Assembly (NCBI GenBank): GCA_025353305.1 | Contig: JANXQX010000020.1 | Location: 1-12,355, forward strand | Origin: Holophagaceae bacterium | GTDB lineage: Bacteria > Acidobacteriota > Holophagae > Holophagales > Holophagaceae | Direction: 5' to 3' | Length of the DNA stretch: 12,355 nt | Shown: positions 1 through 6,690 of the stretch, in pieces | Numbering within the stretch: position 1 is the first letter of the stretch | Layout: each line of letters opens with the position of its first letter | Translations under genes and position numbers: made by a program | The notes under the pieces: model-generated | Database searches by the model: none | What the model was told of the DNA's origin: nothing | The model's input: the letters and a program-made list of their open reading frames with translations, nothing else

Positions 1-1069
1 GGATGTTTTCCAGTTCGCGCTTGTGGGCCGCGACGTAGGCTTTGCTACCGAAGATCCCCTGCTCTTCCCCGCTGAACAGCACCACCCGGATCGTCCGCTT
101 GGGTTTCACGCCAGAGGCCTGGATGGCGCGCAGGGCTTCCACCACCGCCACGCTGCCGGTGCCGTTGTCCGTGGCGCCGGTGCCCAGGTCCCAGCTGTCA
201 AGATGGGCCCCAAGGATCACGACTTCTTCAGGTTTCTCAGCACCGCGGATTTCGCCGATGGAGTTGTAGGCCTGCACGGGCTTCTCGGAGGTGGTGCCGC
301 CAAGGTTCACCTCCAACTCCACGCTTCCATGCTTCTTCAGCAGCCGTTTCAAGGTGTTCATGTGCTCCTGGTTCATGAAGGCCGCAGGAACGTTCGGCAG
401 GAAACGGCTGCCCTTGGGCGACCCGGTCATGGTGAGGAAGCCCCCTTCCTTGTCAGCGCCCATGAGAAAGGCGGTGATGCCCTCAGTCCGGACAGCGCCG
501 AAGAGCTTCATCATCTTTTCGCGGCGGCCTTTCGGGTCCCCTTCGGACTTGGGGAAGGAACCCATCAGCACGATCTTGCCCTTCAGGTGCCCGATGAGGC
601 CCAGCATCTCGTCTACGGTCTTGCCGCCCAGCAGGATCACTTCCCCTTTGAGCGGCCCCTTTGTAGCCGGACTCCAGGCCATCTGCGCCACCTGAAGGTT
701 CAGGCCGTTGTGGCCGATGATGCGCGCCGTTTCCACACCACGGGTCCAGCTGGGGCCGAAGTCATAGGCCTCACGGTGGACGTTCACCAAGCCGTAGGAC
801 TTCATCTGGCCTTCAAGCCATTCATGAGCCTTCACCAGCCGTTCCGAGCCCGTCAGCCGGGGTCCTATCTCATCGCAAAGATATTGGAGATTTGCCACCG
901 CCTGCTGGTGATCCCGGATCTCCGCAATGATCTTTGCTGCTGGAGTGGTGGCCTCGGCGGCCACGTATTCCGCGCCTTCCCGGGTAGGTTTCCCCTTCTC
1001 CAAAACGGGAGCTGGAGCCTGCGCGAACAAGGCCACGGAAGCGACGAGGACAAAGCACAGACGGGGCAT
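1..1069 (-). CDS. Secreted M28-family zinc aminopeptidase (3' end outside window)
   Basis: Exopeptidase that would remove N-terminal residues from peptides outside the cytoplasm. The first 356 residues are visible; the rest runs off the left edge. Residues 1-18 form a signal peptide (hydrophobic core, then Ala-Gln-Ala). Residues about 125-250 look like a PA-type insert, and the M28 catalytic fold follows: His289 in GAHLDSWD and Asp301 in TDNGTG are predicted zinc ligands, and Glu335-Glu336 in SGEEQG are the catalytic base and a ligand. The last Asp and His ligands lie beyond the window. The start at 1069 has GGAG upstream; an in-frame ATG at 1087 with GAGGG just before it is an alternative that adds six residues. 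It is divergent from tyrA. The family is clear; the substrate is unknown. Confidence 0.93.
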   Translation of the reverse strand, partial: MPRLCFVLVASVALFAQAPAPVLEKGKPTREGAEYVAAEATTPAAKIIAEIRDHQQAVANLQYLCDEIGPRLTGSERLVKAHEWLEGQMKSYGLVNVHREAYDFGPSWTRGVETARIIGHNGLNLQVAQMAWSPATKGPLKGEVILLGGKTVDEMLGLIGHLKGKIVLMGSFPKSEGDPKGRREKMMKLFGAVRTEGITAFLMGADKEGGFLTMTGSPKGSRFLPNVPAAFMNQEHMNTLKRLLKKHGSVELEVNLGGTTSEKPVQAYNSIGEIRGAEKPEEVVILGAHLDSWDLGTGATDNGTGSVAVVEALRAIQASGVKPKRTIRVVLFSGEEQGIFGSKAYVAAHKRELENI

Positions 1070-1135
1070 CAGCGGCTCCAAAACCATTAACCCTCATCTT
1101 ACGAGGAAAGTCCTGTTTCCGGGAAACGGATTAGA

Positions 1136-2200
1136 ATGCTTGAAACCATCATCGAGGTATCCCCCTTGCGTATCGGCATCATCGGATATGGCCGCTTTGG
1201 ATCGGCACTGGCGGGGCTCATCCGTGAGGCCGGCATGCCGATGCAGGCCTGGGATCCAACCGCTCCCGTACCCGAAGATCTGCGGGCGGAAAGCCCCGTA
1301 ACCTTGGCCCAATGGGCTGACATCATCGTGCTGGCCGTGCCCATTCCGCAAACGGAGGCCGTGCTCCTGGGTGTTCGGCCCCATTTGGAGTCACGGCATA
1401 CCGTGATTGACGTGGGCAGCGTGAAGACCGTTCCCTGCGCGGTGCTGGACCGGATTCTTGGCGATGAGATCCCCCACGTCGGCACCCATCCTCTCTTCGG
1501 CCCGCTGAGCCTGGCGCGGGCGGATCCCCTCCAGACGGTCCTCTGCCCCAGCCCCCGCCATCCCGAAGCCGCCCGGCGCGTGCGGGATCTGTTTGAGAAT
1601 CTGGGCAGCGGCGTCATCGAAGTCACACCCGAAGCCCATGACCGCGTGATGGCGCATACCCACGCCACAGCCTTTTTCCTTGCCAAGGGATTGCTAGACA
1701 TGGGTGTGGAGGAGACGCCCTTCGCGCCGGCCTCGTTCCGCGCCCTGGCCGCGGTCATCGAGACCGTTCGGGCGGATGCGGGGCATCTGTTTCTTGCCAT
1801 CCAGAATGAGAACCCTTACGCCGCCGAAGCCCGGGCAGGGCTGATTTCCGCGCTCCAGGGCATCCACGAGCGCCTGGAATCGCCCCAGGATCAAAGCGTG
1901 CCATCGGCCATGGATCTGCCGGATCTCGGCGCGGCCTCGCCTGCACTGCGGGAAGTCCGTGAAGTCATCGATGCGCTGGACCAGGAACTGGTGGAAACCT
2001 TGCGCCGCCGGAGCCAGCTCAGCGCCCGCGCCGGGGAAGCCAAGCGCGCCCTGGGGGCCCCCGTGCAGGACCCCGCGCGGGAAGCCGAATTGCTGAAAAC
2101 CCGGCGGCTCTGGGCCGCAGACGCAGGCCTTGATGCAAATGAAATAGAGGCCTTCTTCAAGGCCATCCTGCACATGAGCCGGCGAACGCAAAGGCGATGA
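1136..2200 (+). CDS. tyrA: Bifunctional prephenate dehydrogenase / chorismate mutase
   Basis: Tyrosine biosynthesis: chorismate to prephenate (mutase), then NAD(P)-dependent oxidative decarboxylation to 4-hydroxyphenylpyruvate. Residues 12-22 are the Rossmann loop (GxGxxG at 17-22); DVGSVK (92-97), HPLFGP (118-123) and the His-x-His at 174-176 are prephenate dehydrogenase motifs. Residues about 270-352 are an AroQ chorismate mutase. Aligned by hand to the E. coli P-protein, Arg275, Arg292, Lys303, Asp312, Arg315, Glu316 and Gln352 match active-site positions 11, 28, 39, 48, 51, 52 and 88, so the domain looks active. Domain order is the reverse of E. coli TyrA. The ATG at 1136 has a poor ribosome site; the in-frame TTG at 1166, preceded by GAGG eight bases upstream and two codons before the Rossmann strand, may be the real start. 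Confidence 0.94.
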   Translation: MLETIIEVSPLRIGIIGYGRFGSALAGLIREAGMPMQAWDPTAPVPEDLRAESPVTLAQWADIIVLAVPIPQTEAVLLGVRPHLESRHTVIDVGSVKTVPCAVLDRILGDEIPHVGTHPLFGPLSLARADPLQTVLCPSPRHPEAARRVRDLFENLGSGVIEVTPEAHDRVMAHTHATAFFLAKGLLDMGVEETPFAPASFRALAAVIETVRADAGHLFLAIQNENPYAAEARAGLISALQGIHERLESPQDQSVPSAMDLPDLGAASPALREVREVIDALDQELVETLRRRSQLSARAGEAKRALGAPVQDPAREAELLKTRRLWAADAGLDANEIEAFFKAILHMSRRTQRR

Positions 2201-2214
2201 ATGAACTGAAGGGA

Positions 2215-2302
2215 AGTCGAGGGGTTAAAAGTCGAAAGTCGAAGAGTCAAGGATCAACAGGGTTGCGAACTATTCATCTTTCAACTTTTCAACTCCTCGA
2301 CT
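2215..2302. repeat. Inverted pair of degenerate ~8-bp repeat arrays
   Basis: Begins 15 bases after the tyrA stop. The left arm (2215-2247) reads roughly AGTCGAGG-GGTTAAAA-GTCGAAA-GTCGAAGA. The right arm (2269-2302), read on the minus strand, continues the same register with units GAGTTGAA, TAGTCGAG, GAGTTGAA, AAGTTGAA. The arms are imperfect inverted complements of about 33 bases around a ~21-base spacer and could fold into a long hairpin. No T-tract follows, so a classical terminator is not evident. The same octamer occurs as four clean tandem units at 8846-8877. Confidence 0.75.
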
Positions 2303-2316
2303 ATTCAACTCCGCGA

Positions 2317-2364
2317 TCAGGCGCCAAACCGATTGGAGTTCTCGCTCCACTTGATGTTCTCCAC
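2317..2364 (-). pseudogene. Superoxide dismutase 3'-end remnant (last 15 codons plus stop)
   Basis: On the minus strand this segment encodes VENIKWSENSNRFGA followed by TGA. It differs by two residues from the last 15 residues of the complete dismutase at 9092-9670 (VENIKWSEVSKRFGA). The DNA is clearly similar but not identical. Upstream in the coding sense the similarity stops where the 101-bp dispersed repeat (2369-2469) begins; downstream lies the octamer array. It cannot encode a working enzyme and has no start of its own. It is either the decayed tail of a lost sod gene or a segment carried with the repeat. Confidence 0.8.
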
Positions 2365-2368
2365 AAGC

Positions 2369-2469
2369 GGCCCGCCTCCCGGAGCGCAGGCCCGCAGGGA
2401 CAAGCGATCGGGAGCGCGCATGCGCGGAGTCGGCGGGAGCGTGTAACCTCTGAATAGAAGCTGGCCCCC
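2369..2469 (-). repeat. 101-bp dispersed repeat, copy 1
   Basis: Aligns without gaps to 8954-9054, with about 85 of 101 bases identical by eye. It contains a 12-base palindrome, CGCGCATGCGCG, and ends in GGCCCCC, which in copy 2 is the left arm of a terminator hairpin. One end abuts the SOD remnant at 2317-2364. Open frames crossing it are not convincing genes. No transposase or clear terminal inverted repeat is visible, so it may be a non-autonomous element or a REP-like repeat. Confidence 0.8.
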
Positions 2470-2478
2470 AATAAGGGC
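2463..2478 (-). terminator. Weak hairpin after the five-gene minus-strand operon
   Basis: GCCC (2464-2467) can pair with GGGC (2475-2478), 18-33 bases beyond the stop of the ChrB-domain gene at 2496; a partly T-rich stretch follows on the minus strand. It sits exactly where copy 2 of the repeat has a strong 7-bp hairpin, so it looks like a decayed version of that terminator. The stem is only four pairs, so function is doubtful. Confidence 0.3.
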
Positions 2479-2495
2479 ACAAAAGCATGGTGGGT

Positions 2496-2951
2496 TCACA
2501 TTTTCTCCGGATACCAACCATGGGTCTCTTGAACTAGGCTCCGGCACCATGTATACAGCGCGTCGTAGATCACCATCCCCGTCTCGAGCATGGCGAGATC
2601 ATCGGGGATGTTGGCGCTGAGTCCCAAGGTGATGGCCAGCAGGCCGGGACACTGGGGCGCAAGTTCAAGGCGGTCCGTATCGGCTCCTCGCACGATGACC
2701 GCAAGGTACTGAAGGGCAGGATCCCCAAGTCCGTACTTCTTGAGGAAAGCGTCAAAGCTGCATTTCTCGCCGTCGTGACTCAGCTCCACGTTGGGAATGT
2801 CGTAGGGAAGCGCTCCTGTACGCTCGGCCGTGGCCAGCACTTGGTCTTTGGGAACATAGAGGAATTCTGCCACGGGGTCGATGAAGCGCTTGATCAGCCA
2901 CGGGCAGGCGATTCGGTCGATCTTCGGGCGTTCACGGGTTACCCATTTCAT
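2496..2951 (-). CDS. Stand-alone ChrB C-terminal (chromate resistance) domain protein
   Basis: A 151-residue protein matching only the C-terminal half of ChrB. It shares with the full-length ChrB encoded at 6691-7656 the block around IDRIACPWLI (12-20; DRIACAWLI in ChrB) and the motif H-[DE]-G-x-x-C-S-F (His59, Cys64; His238, Cys243 in ChrB). The shared Cys16, His59 and Cys64 suggest a metal or thiol role, which is inference. The ATG at 2951 has GGGGGA just upstream. It is the last gene of a minus-strand operon, 32 bases after the secreted lectin-fold gene. It lacks the ChrB N-terminal domain, so it is probably not a regulator on its own. Biochemical function is unknown. Confidence 0.85.
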   Translation of the reverse strand: MKWVTRERPKIDRIACPWLIKRFIDPVAEFLYVPKDQVLATAERTGALPYDIPNVELSHDGEKCSFDAFLKKYGLGDPALQYLAVIVRGADTDRLELAPQCPGLLAITLGLSANIPDDLAMLETGMVIYDALYTWCRSLVQETHGWYPEKM

Positions 2952-2983
2952 ACATCCCCCAGATCAAGAAATGCATGGAAACC

Positions 2984-3706
2984 TCAGGGAGAGGAAACCA
3001 CCTTGAAATCATCGAAGAGCACGACACTGTCCGCCTTGGACCAGAGGCCCACCTTGCCTGACACCGGTTGGTCCAGGGTGTGCTCCAGGTATTTCTTCCC
3101 GTCGAGATAGCCCTCGATCTTCTGCCCCTGGGCCACCAGCTTCAGATCGTGCCACTGCTGGGTGGTGGTCGGCGTGTTTCTGATCCACTTCACCATGGAG
3201 CGCTTGCCGTTCACCACCTTCCAAAGCACGAGGTTGTTTTCCAGCGCGTTCGCGCGGAGCGACAGATAGTCGCCATTGGGTTTCAGGTTGAACAGAATCC
3301 CTGCACCCTGGTCGACGCGGCCCGCCAGGGCCTTGAACCGCACCGTGATCTCGCCGCTCCCGAAGGAATCGACGCCTTTGGCCACGACGTAGGGGAAGTA
3401 GGCGAAGGCCTTCACGCTATCGAGGAACTCCGCGTAGCGCTCGCCATAGATGGACCGCGCTTTGTCGGCCAGGTTCGAGCCGCTTTGCCCCTCCTGCCAC
3501 TTGCCTCCATCCACCTTCAGAACCAGATTCTGGCCGTCTTTGGCGATGGTCCAGAAGCCGACCATCGGAAGCATTGTCTTAGGTTCGGCACCTGGAGTCT
3601 CATTGGAGAAGTCCAAGGTGAGTGCAGTGGACTGTGCGCGCAGCGAAGGGCTCGTGAAAGCCACGAGAGCAAGAATCAAGGTCGATGCAAACGGGCGCAG
3701 GTTCAT
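2984..3706 (-). CDS. Secreted concanavalin/lectin-fold protein (DUF1080-like)
   Basis: A 240-residue protein with a signal peptide at residues 1-24 (ending Ser-Leu-Arg-Ala) and no other membrane segment. The mature part has the look of a beta-sandwich of the laminin-G/DUF1080 class: alternating short strands, GAGILFNLKPNGDYLSLRAN (135-152), WHDLKLVAQGQKIEGYLDG (185-203) and a closing GKVGLWSKADSVVLFDDF (217-234). Relatives bind or cleave sugars, but I see no catalytic motif I can trust. The start at 3706 has an ideal AAAGGAGAT and overlaps the permease stop as ATGA, so the two are translationally coupled. That ties it to the ABC transporter, perhaps as an extracytoplasmic partner. Family assignment is moderate; function is unknown. 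Confidence 0.6.
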   Translation of the reverse strand: MNLRPFASTLILALVAFTSPSLRAQSTALTLDFSNETPGAEPKTMLPMVGFWTIAKDGQNLVLKVDGGKWQEGQSGSNLADKARSIYGERYAEFLDSVKAFAYFPYVVAKGVDSFGSGEITVRFKALAGRVDQGAGILFNLKPNGDYLSLRANALENNLVLWKVVNGKRSMVKWIRNTPTTTQQWHDLKLVAQGQKIEGYLDGKKYLEHTLDQPVSGKVGLWSKADSVVLFDDFKVVSSP

Positions 3707-5124
3707 GAGGATCTCCTTTGAAAATGGAATCGAGGGACACGCAGCCACTGCCATAGCCAGAACAGGAGCAGGACCAGGGGAATCAGAAACAGAAATGCAA
3801 GGCGGCTCCAGCGATCGCGGGCAACCATCGGATAGCCCGGATAGGCGGCCTCGGGTTCTTCAGGTGGCGGCGGTGTGTGGCTTAGGCCCCATAACACCTG
3901 GAGTACCTCCTCGGGGCTCGTGGAACGGCTCATATCCTGGCGGCCCTGGTAGGTGTAGATGACTTCGCCATAGTGCTCGCCCGTGGCCCCGCCGAAGCGG
4001 CTCGGACTGGCTTCTCCCAGGCGAACTTCTACCTTGGGCACAATGCGGCGCAGCTTGCTGACTAGCTGACGGTTGAGGTCCATCCAACGCGGGTCCTCCG
4101 GATCGAGCTGGACTTCGATCAGCAGGGGGTCCCGCAAGGCACCCAAGGCCCGCTCGACCCCTGGAGGAAAGGAGTGGCGAAGATCCGCGGTGAGGTCCCG
4201 GTGGCCCCTGAGATGCGAGACGACGAACAGGAGTGGGACACCTCCGGCCACCAGGGCCGCGCAGGGAAATACACGGCGTAACCATGAGCGTCCGGGTTGG
4301 AGCAGAAGGATCGCCATCGCCAACAATGTTCCGAGTCCCAACAGCCAGGACCCCAGGTGTCCGGTCTCCACCAAACCGCGCTCGAAGGGGCGGAGAGCAT
4401 TGGTCAGGGAAAGGGACCCGAGGCGCTGCATCCAGGTCTGGCCCATTGCCGTGCTGAAATCGAGCACCCAGGACCCAAGCGTTGCCGCCAGGGTCAGCAG
4501 AGCTGCGGTGGCGCTGTTCCTGGCCAGGCCCGCGGCCACGCAAGCGACCGCCAGCACTGCCAGGCCATAGAGAGCGTGGCCCAGAAGCAGACCCGCCAGT
4601 TCGGCGCCGTGGATGTGTCCCCCCATGAGCTTCCACAAACCTACGGCCACGAGTGGTATGCCCATCATCGCGAACCAGAAGAGGGACAACACGCTCCCCT
4701 TGGCCAACAAAATCCTGGACAGGTTGAAACCACTTCTGAGAAACAGCTTCCAGGCGCCGTCTTCCTGATCGAGGCCGATCTGCCGAAGGGCGACGAAGGG
4801 CAACAGAAGCGTGGCCACCAGGTAGAGGGCGCCGAAGGTGGGCACCAGGATTCCATCGAAGGGATTGAGACCCTGGGCCAGGTCCCCGGCTCCAAGCGCG
4901 GAGCGACTGGCATCAGCATAGAGGCTCAGCGCCTGCCGGAAGCCGGAACCCACCAGCAGGCTCAAGATGATCGCGAGGCAGATCCAGGCGCGGCCCAACA
5001 GGAGCTGCCGCGCCTCCAGGCGGAGGAGGGCGATGAAGGCGTATCGGACGGGCTTGGCCTGGCCGGTGCGCGGGGGGTTCGGGGGGGACGCAGAGCGAAG
5101 CGGGCGGTCCCCCCTGATCGGCAT
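3703..5124 (-). CDS. ABC-2/NosY-GldF-like permease with GldG-like extracytoplasmic domain
   Basis: A 473-residue membrane subunit of the adjacent ATPase. Predicted membrane helices lie near 45-62, 97-113, 145-165, 177-200, 205-222, 257-275 and 284-303, with a last one at 442-461. The loop at 63-95 resembles the first extracytoplasmic loop of NosY/GldF permeases. Residues about 305-420 form a soluble region opening with RGHRDLTADLRHSFPPGVERAL, which recalls the start of GldG-type auxiliary domains (DLT, then H-S-x-x-P), and it is anchored by the last helix. This looks like GldF and a shortened GldG in one chain. The ATG at 5124 lies four bases after the ATPase stop; an in-frame extension to 5226 would overlap the ATPase and is rejected. 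Substrate unknown. Confidence 0.83.
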   Translation of the reverse strand: MPIRGDRPLRSASPPNPPRTGQAKPVRYAFIALLRLEARQLLLGRAWICLAIILSLLVGSGFRQALSLYADASRSALGAGDLAQGLNPFDGILVPTFGALYLVATLLLPFVALRQIGLDQEDGAWKLFLRSGFNLSRILLAKGSVLSLFWFAMMGIPLVAVGLWKLMGGHIHGAELAGLLLGHALYGLAVLAVACVAAGLARNSATAALLTLAATLGSWVLDFSTAMGQTWMQRLGSLSLTNALRPFERGLVETGHLGSWLLGLGTLLAMAILLLQPGRSWLRRVFPCAALVAGGVPLLFVVSHLRGHRDLTADLRHSFPPGVERALGALRDPLLIEVQLDPEDPRWMDLNRQLVSKLRRIVPKVEVRLGEASPSRFGGATGEHYGEVIYTYQGRQDMSRSTSPEEVLQVLWGLSHTPPPPEEPEAAYPGYPMVARDRWSRLAFLFLIPLVLLLFWLWQWLRVPRFHFQRRSS

Positions 5125-5128
5125 TGCC

Positions 5129-5833
5129 TTAGTGGAGCGCAAGGAACACTCCTTCCAATCCATCCTGGGTTCCACTTTGGGCCAACAACTCCGGCAGCGT
5201 CCCTGTGGCGACCAGGCGTCCGGCATTCAGCAGCAGGAAGCGTTCGCACAGGCGTTCGGCATGGCGCAGCTCATGAATGGAGAACAGGAAGGTGCGGCCC
5301 TCCGACCGCAGGGCGCGCAGGAGATCGATGGCGGCCAGGGTCTGGTGGAGGTCCAGGCCATCGAAGGGCTCATCCAAGAGCAGAAGTTCCCGGCGGCTCA
5401 GGAAGGCAATCGCCAACATCAGGCGCTTGCGATTGCCTTTGGAGAGTTCGCCCACCCGCTTGGCCAAAGCCGCATCGAGATTCAGGGACTCCACCAGCGA
5501 TTCGGCTTCACTCGGATTCCGGTCCGAGAAGAGCCGAAAGGCCTCCAGGACCTCCGTGACACGATGATCTGCGAAGGGCGTGATGCCGTCGGGCATGTAG
5601 AAGATATGTTCGCCCCATCGGTGGTGGGGAAGCTCCTGTCCCTTCCAGTTTCCGCGCCCATGCTGAATCGGAATGAAGCCCGCCACCGCTTCGAGAAGGG
5701 TGGTCTTGCCCGCGCCGTTCGGTCCGATCAACCCCAGCAACTCTCCGGCATGAACCTGAAAGGCCACATCCTCAAGAATCGTCGCTTGGCCCATGCGGAC
5801 AGTCAGGGCTGTGATCTCCAGCAGGAGTGCCAT
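5129..5833 (-). CDS. ABC transporter ATP-binding protein
   Basis: A 234-residue cytoplasmic ATPase that powers the next-door permease. Visible motifs: Walker A GPNGAGKT (37-44), signature LSKGNRKRL (130-138), Walker B LLLLDEP (150-156), D-loop GLD (159-161) and switch His187. The Q-loop position reads YMPDG (79-83), with Asp where Gln or Glu is usual; NosF/GldA-type proteins often have Glu there. The signature form LSKG also suits the NosF/GldA group. It starts 16 bases after the dismutase stop with only a weak ribosome site, so it probably relies on coupling to the gene upstream. Import or export cannot be told from the sequence; this subgroup usually exports or assembles. Confidence 0.94.
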   Translation of the reverse strand: MALLLEITALTVRMGQATILEDVAFQVHAGELLGLIGPNGAGKTTLLEAVAGFIPIQHGRGNWKGQELPHHRWGEHIFYMPDGITPFADHRVTEVLEAFRLFSDRNPSEAESLVESLNLDAALAKRVGELSKGNRKRLMLAIAFLSRRELLLLDEPFDGLDLHQTLAAIDLLRALRSEGRTFLFSIHELRHAERLCERFLLLNAGRLVATGTLPELLAQSGTQDGLEGVFLALH

Positions 5834-5849
5834 GGCGGGGAAAGGGGCG

Positions 5850-6587
5850 CTAGGCCTTGAAAGCCGAGAGGGCCTTCTGGCCGCGCTCGAAGCGATGGTT
5901 CATCTGGTCCCAGTTCACGTTCTGGAAGAAGGCGTCGATGTACCTGGCCGCCGCCGCGCCGTAGTCCATCTGGTAGGCGTGCTCGTACATGTCCATCACG
6001 AGCATCGGCATGCCTGAAGCGAGGGTCTGGCTATGGTCGCCGGACCAGGAGAGGCGCAGCTCGGCGCTAGGCAGGTGGAGATCAAGGATGGCCCATCCGC
6101 TGCCACCCCCCAGGCTCGCGCCCAGGGCCTTCATGGCCTGCTCCCAGCCCCCCAGGGAACCCCAGGTGGAGGCAAGTGCCTTCGCGATGGGGCCCTCGGC
6201 CTTGCCGTCGCCGCCCAGGTTGCCGAAGTAGGCCTCATGGAGAGTCATGGAGTTGGCGTAGACCAGCTCTTTGGCGCGGAGTCCTCCAACCAGGAAACCT
6301 GCTGTGTCCTTGGTGGTCTTGGCCAACTCGGCGCGAACACCGTTCAGGTTCTTCACGGCTCCCGCGTAGTTGTTGTCGTGGTGGGAGACGATGAGTTTCT
6401 CGGAGATGCCCTTCAACTTCGTGGGGTCAAAGGGCAGGGGTTTGGGCGCGAAGGCGGGAGGAGTGGGGCCTTGGGGCATCTCCGCTACCTTCAGTGGCAA
6501 CAGGTTCCTTCCCATCAAAGCCGTGGTTGCTGCCGCAGCGCCGCTCCCCACCAACAGCTCCAGGGCCTTTCGTCGCGTCACTGTCAT
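5850..6587 (-). CDS. Exported Fe/Mn-type superoxide dismutase (ChrC-like context)
   Basis: Converts superoxide to oxygen and peroxide, here probably in the periplasm. The 245-residue product begins MTVTRRKALELL and then a hydrophobic stretch to about residue 25: a plausible twin-arginine signal. A ~35-residue Pro-rich linker follows. Predicted metal ligands are His70 (or His69), His117 (TLHEAYF), Asp199 and His203 (MDMYEHAY); His185 may replace the usual active-site Gln. Aligned to the cytoplasmic dismutase at 9092-9670 (H27-x3-Y31-x-G-Y34), this protein reads H70-x3-Y74-x-G-A77, so a tyrosine near the metal is Ala. The start at 6587 has GGGGAGG; an upstream ATG at 6647 would cross the promoter palindrome and is rejected. 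First gene of the operon, divergent from chrBA. Superoxide dismutases (chrC) are known members of chr operons. Confidence 0.92.
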   Translation of the reverse strand: MTVTRRKALELLVGSGAAAATTALMGRNLLPLKVAEMPQGPTPPAFAPKPLPFDPTKLKGISEKLIVSHHDNNYAGAVKNLNGVRAELAKTTKDTAGFLVGGLRAKELVYANSMTLHEAYFGNLGGDGKAEGPIAKALASTWGSLGGWEQAMKALGASLGGGSGWAILDLHLPSAELRLSWSGDHSQTLASGMPMLVMDMYEHAYQMDYGAAAARYIDAFFQNVNWDQMNHRFERGQKALSAFKA

Positions 6588-6646
6588 GGAATCCTCCCCT
6601 GTTCGGATGGCTGATGCTAAAGGTAGCCTCATTTTCGTCTGGTTCA

Positions 6647-6662
6647 AGATACATTTGTATCT
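6647..6662. promoter_or_regulatory. Palindromic operator candidate between the divergent operons
   Basis: AGATACA-TT-TGTATCT, a perfect 7+7 inverted repeat in an AT-rich patch of an otherwise GC-rich region. It lies 60 bases upstream of the exported-dismutase start and 29 bases upstream of chrB. TATTAT (6662-6667) next to it could be a -10 for chrBA, and on the minus strand TTGAAC immediately follows it as a possible -35 for the dismutase operon. ChrB, shown to be a chromate-sensing regulator in other bacteria, is the natural candidate ligand; the half-site also resembles an NsrR/Rrf2-type half-site. Binding protein is inference. Confidence 0.55.
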
Positions 6663-6690
6663 ATTATTGATTCATCTACATGGAGTTCTG

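Noticed and set aside
23..1090. Long plus-strand open frame of 355 codons
   Set aside because: It is the antisense shadow of the M28 peptidase, whose signal peptide and zinc motifs are clear on the minus strand.
2197..2457. Possible small gene after tyrA
   Set aside because: The frame crosses the octamer arrays, the SOD remnant (wrong strand) and the dispersed repeat; composition follows the repeats, not coding.
4297..5559. Plus-strand open frame of 420 codons
   Set aside because: Antisense to the ABC permease and ATPase; Gln/Gly-rich low-complexity translation with no recognisable domain.
6370..6690. In-frame upstream extension of chrB
   Set aside because: It would overlap the dismutase gene and the divergent promoter; the ATG at 6691 has a good ribosome site and begins at the conserved ChrB N-terminus.
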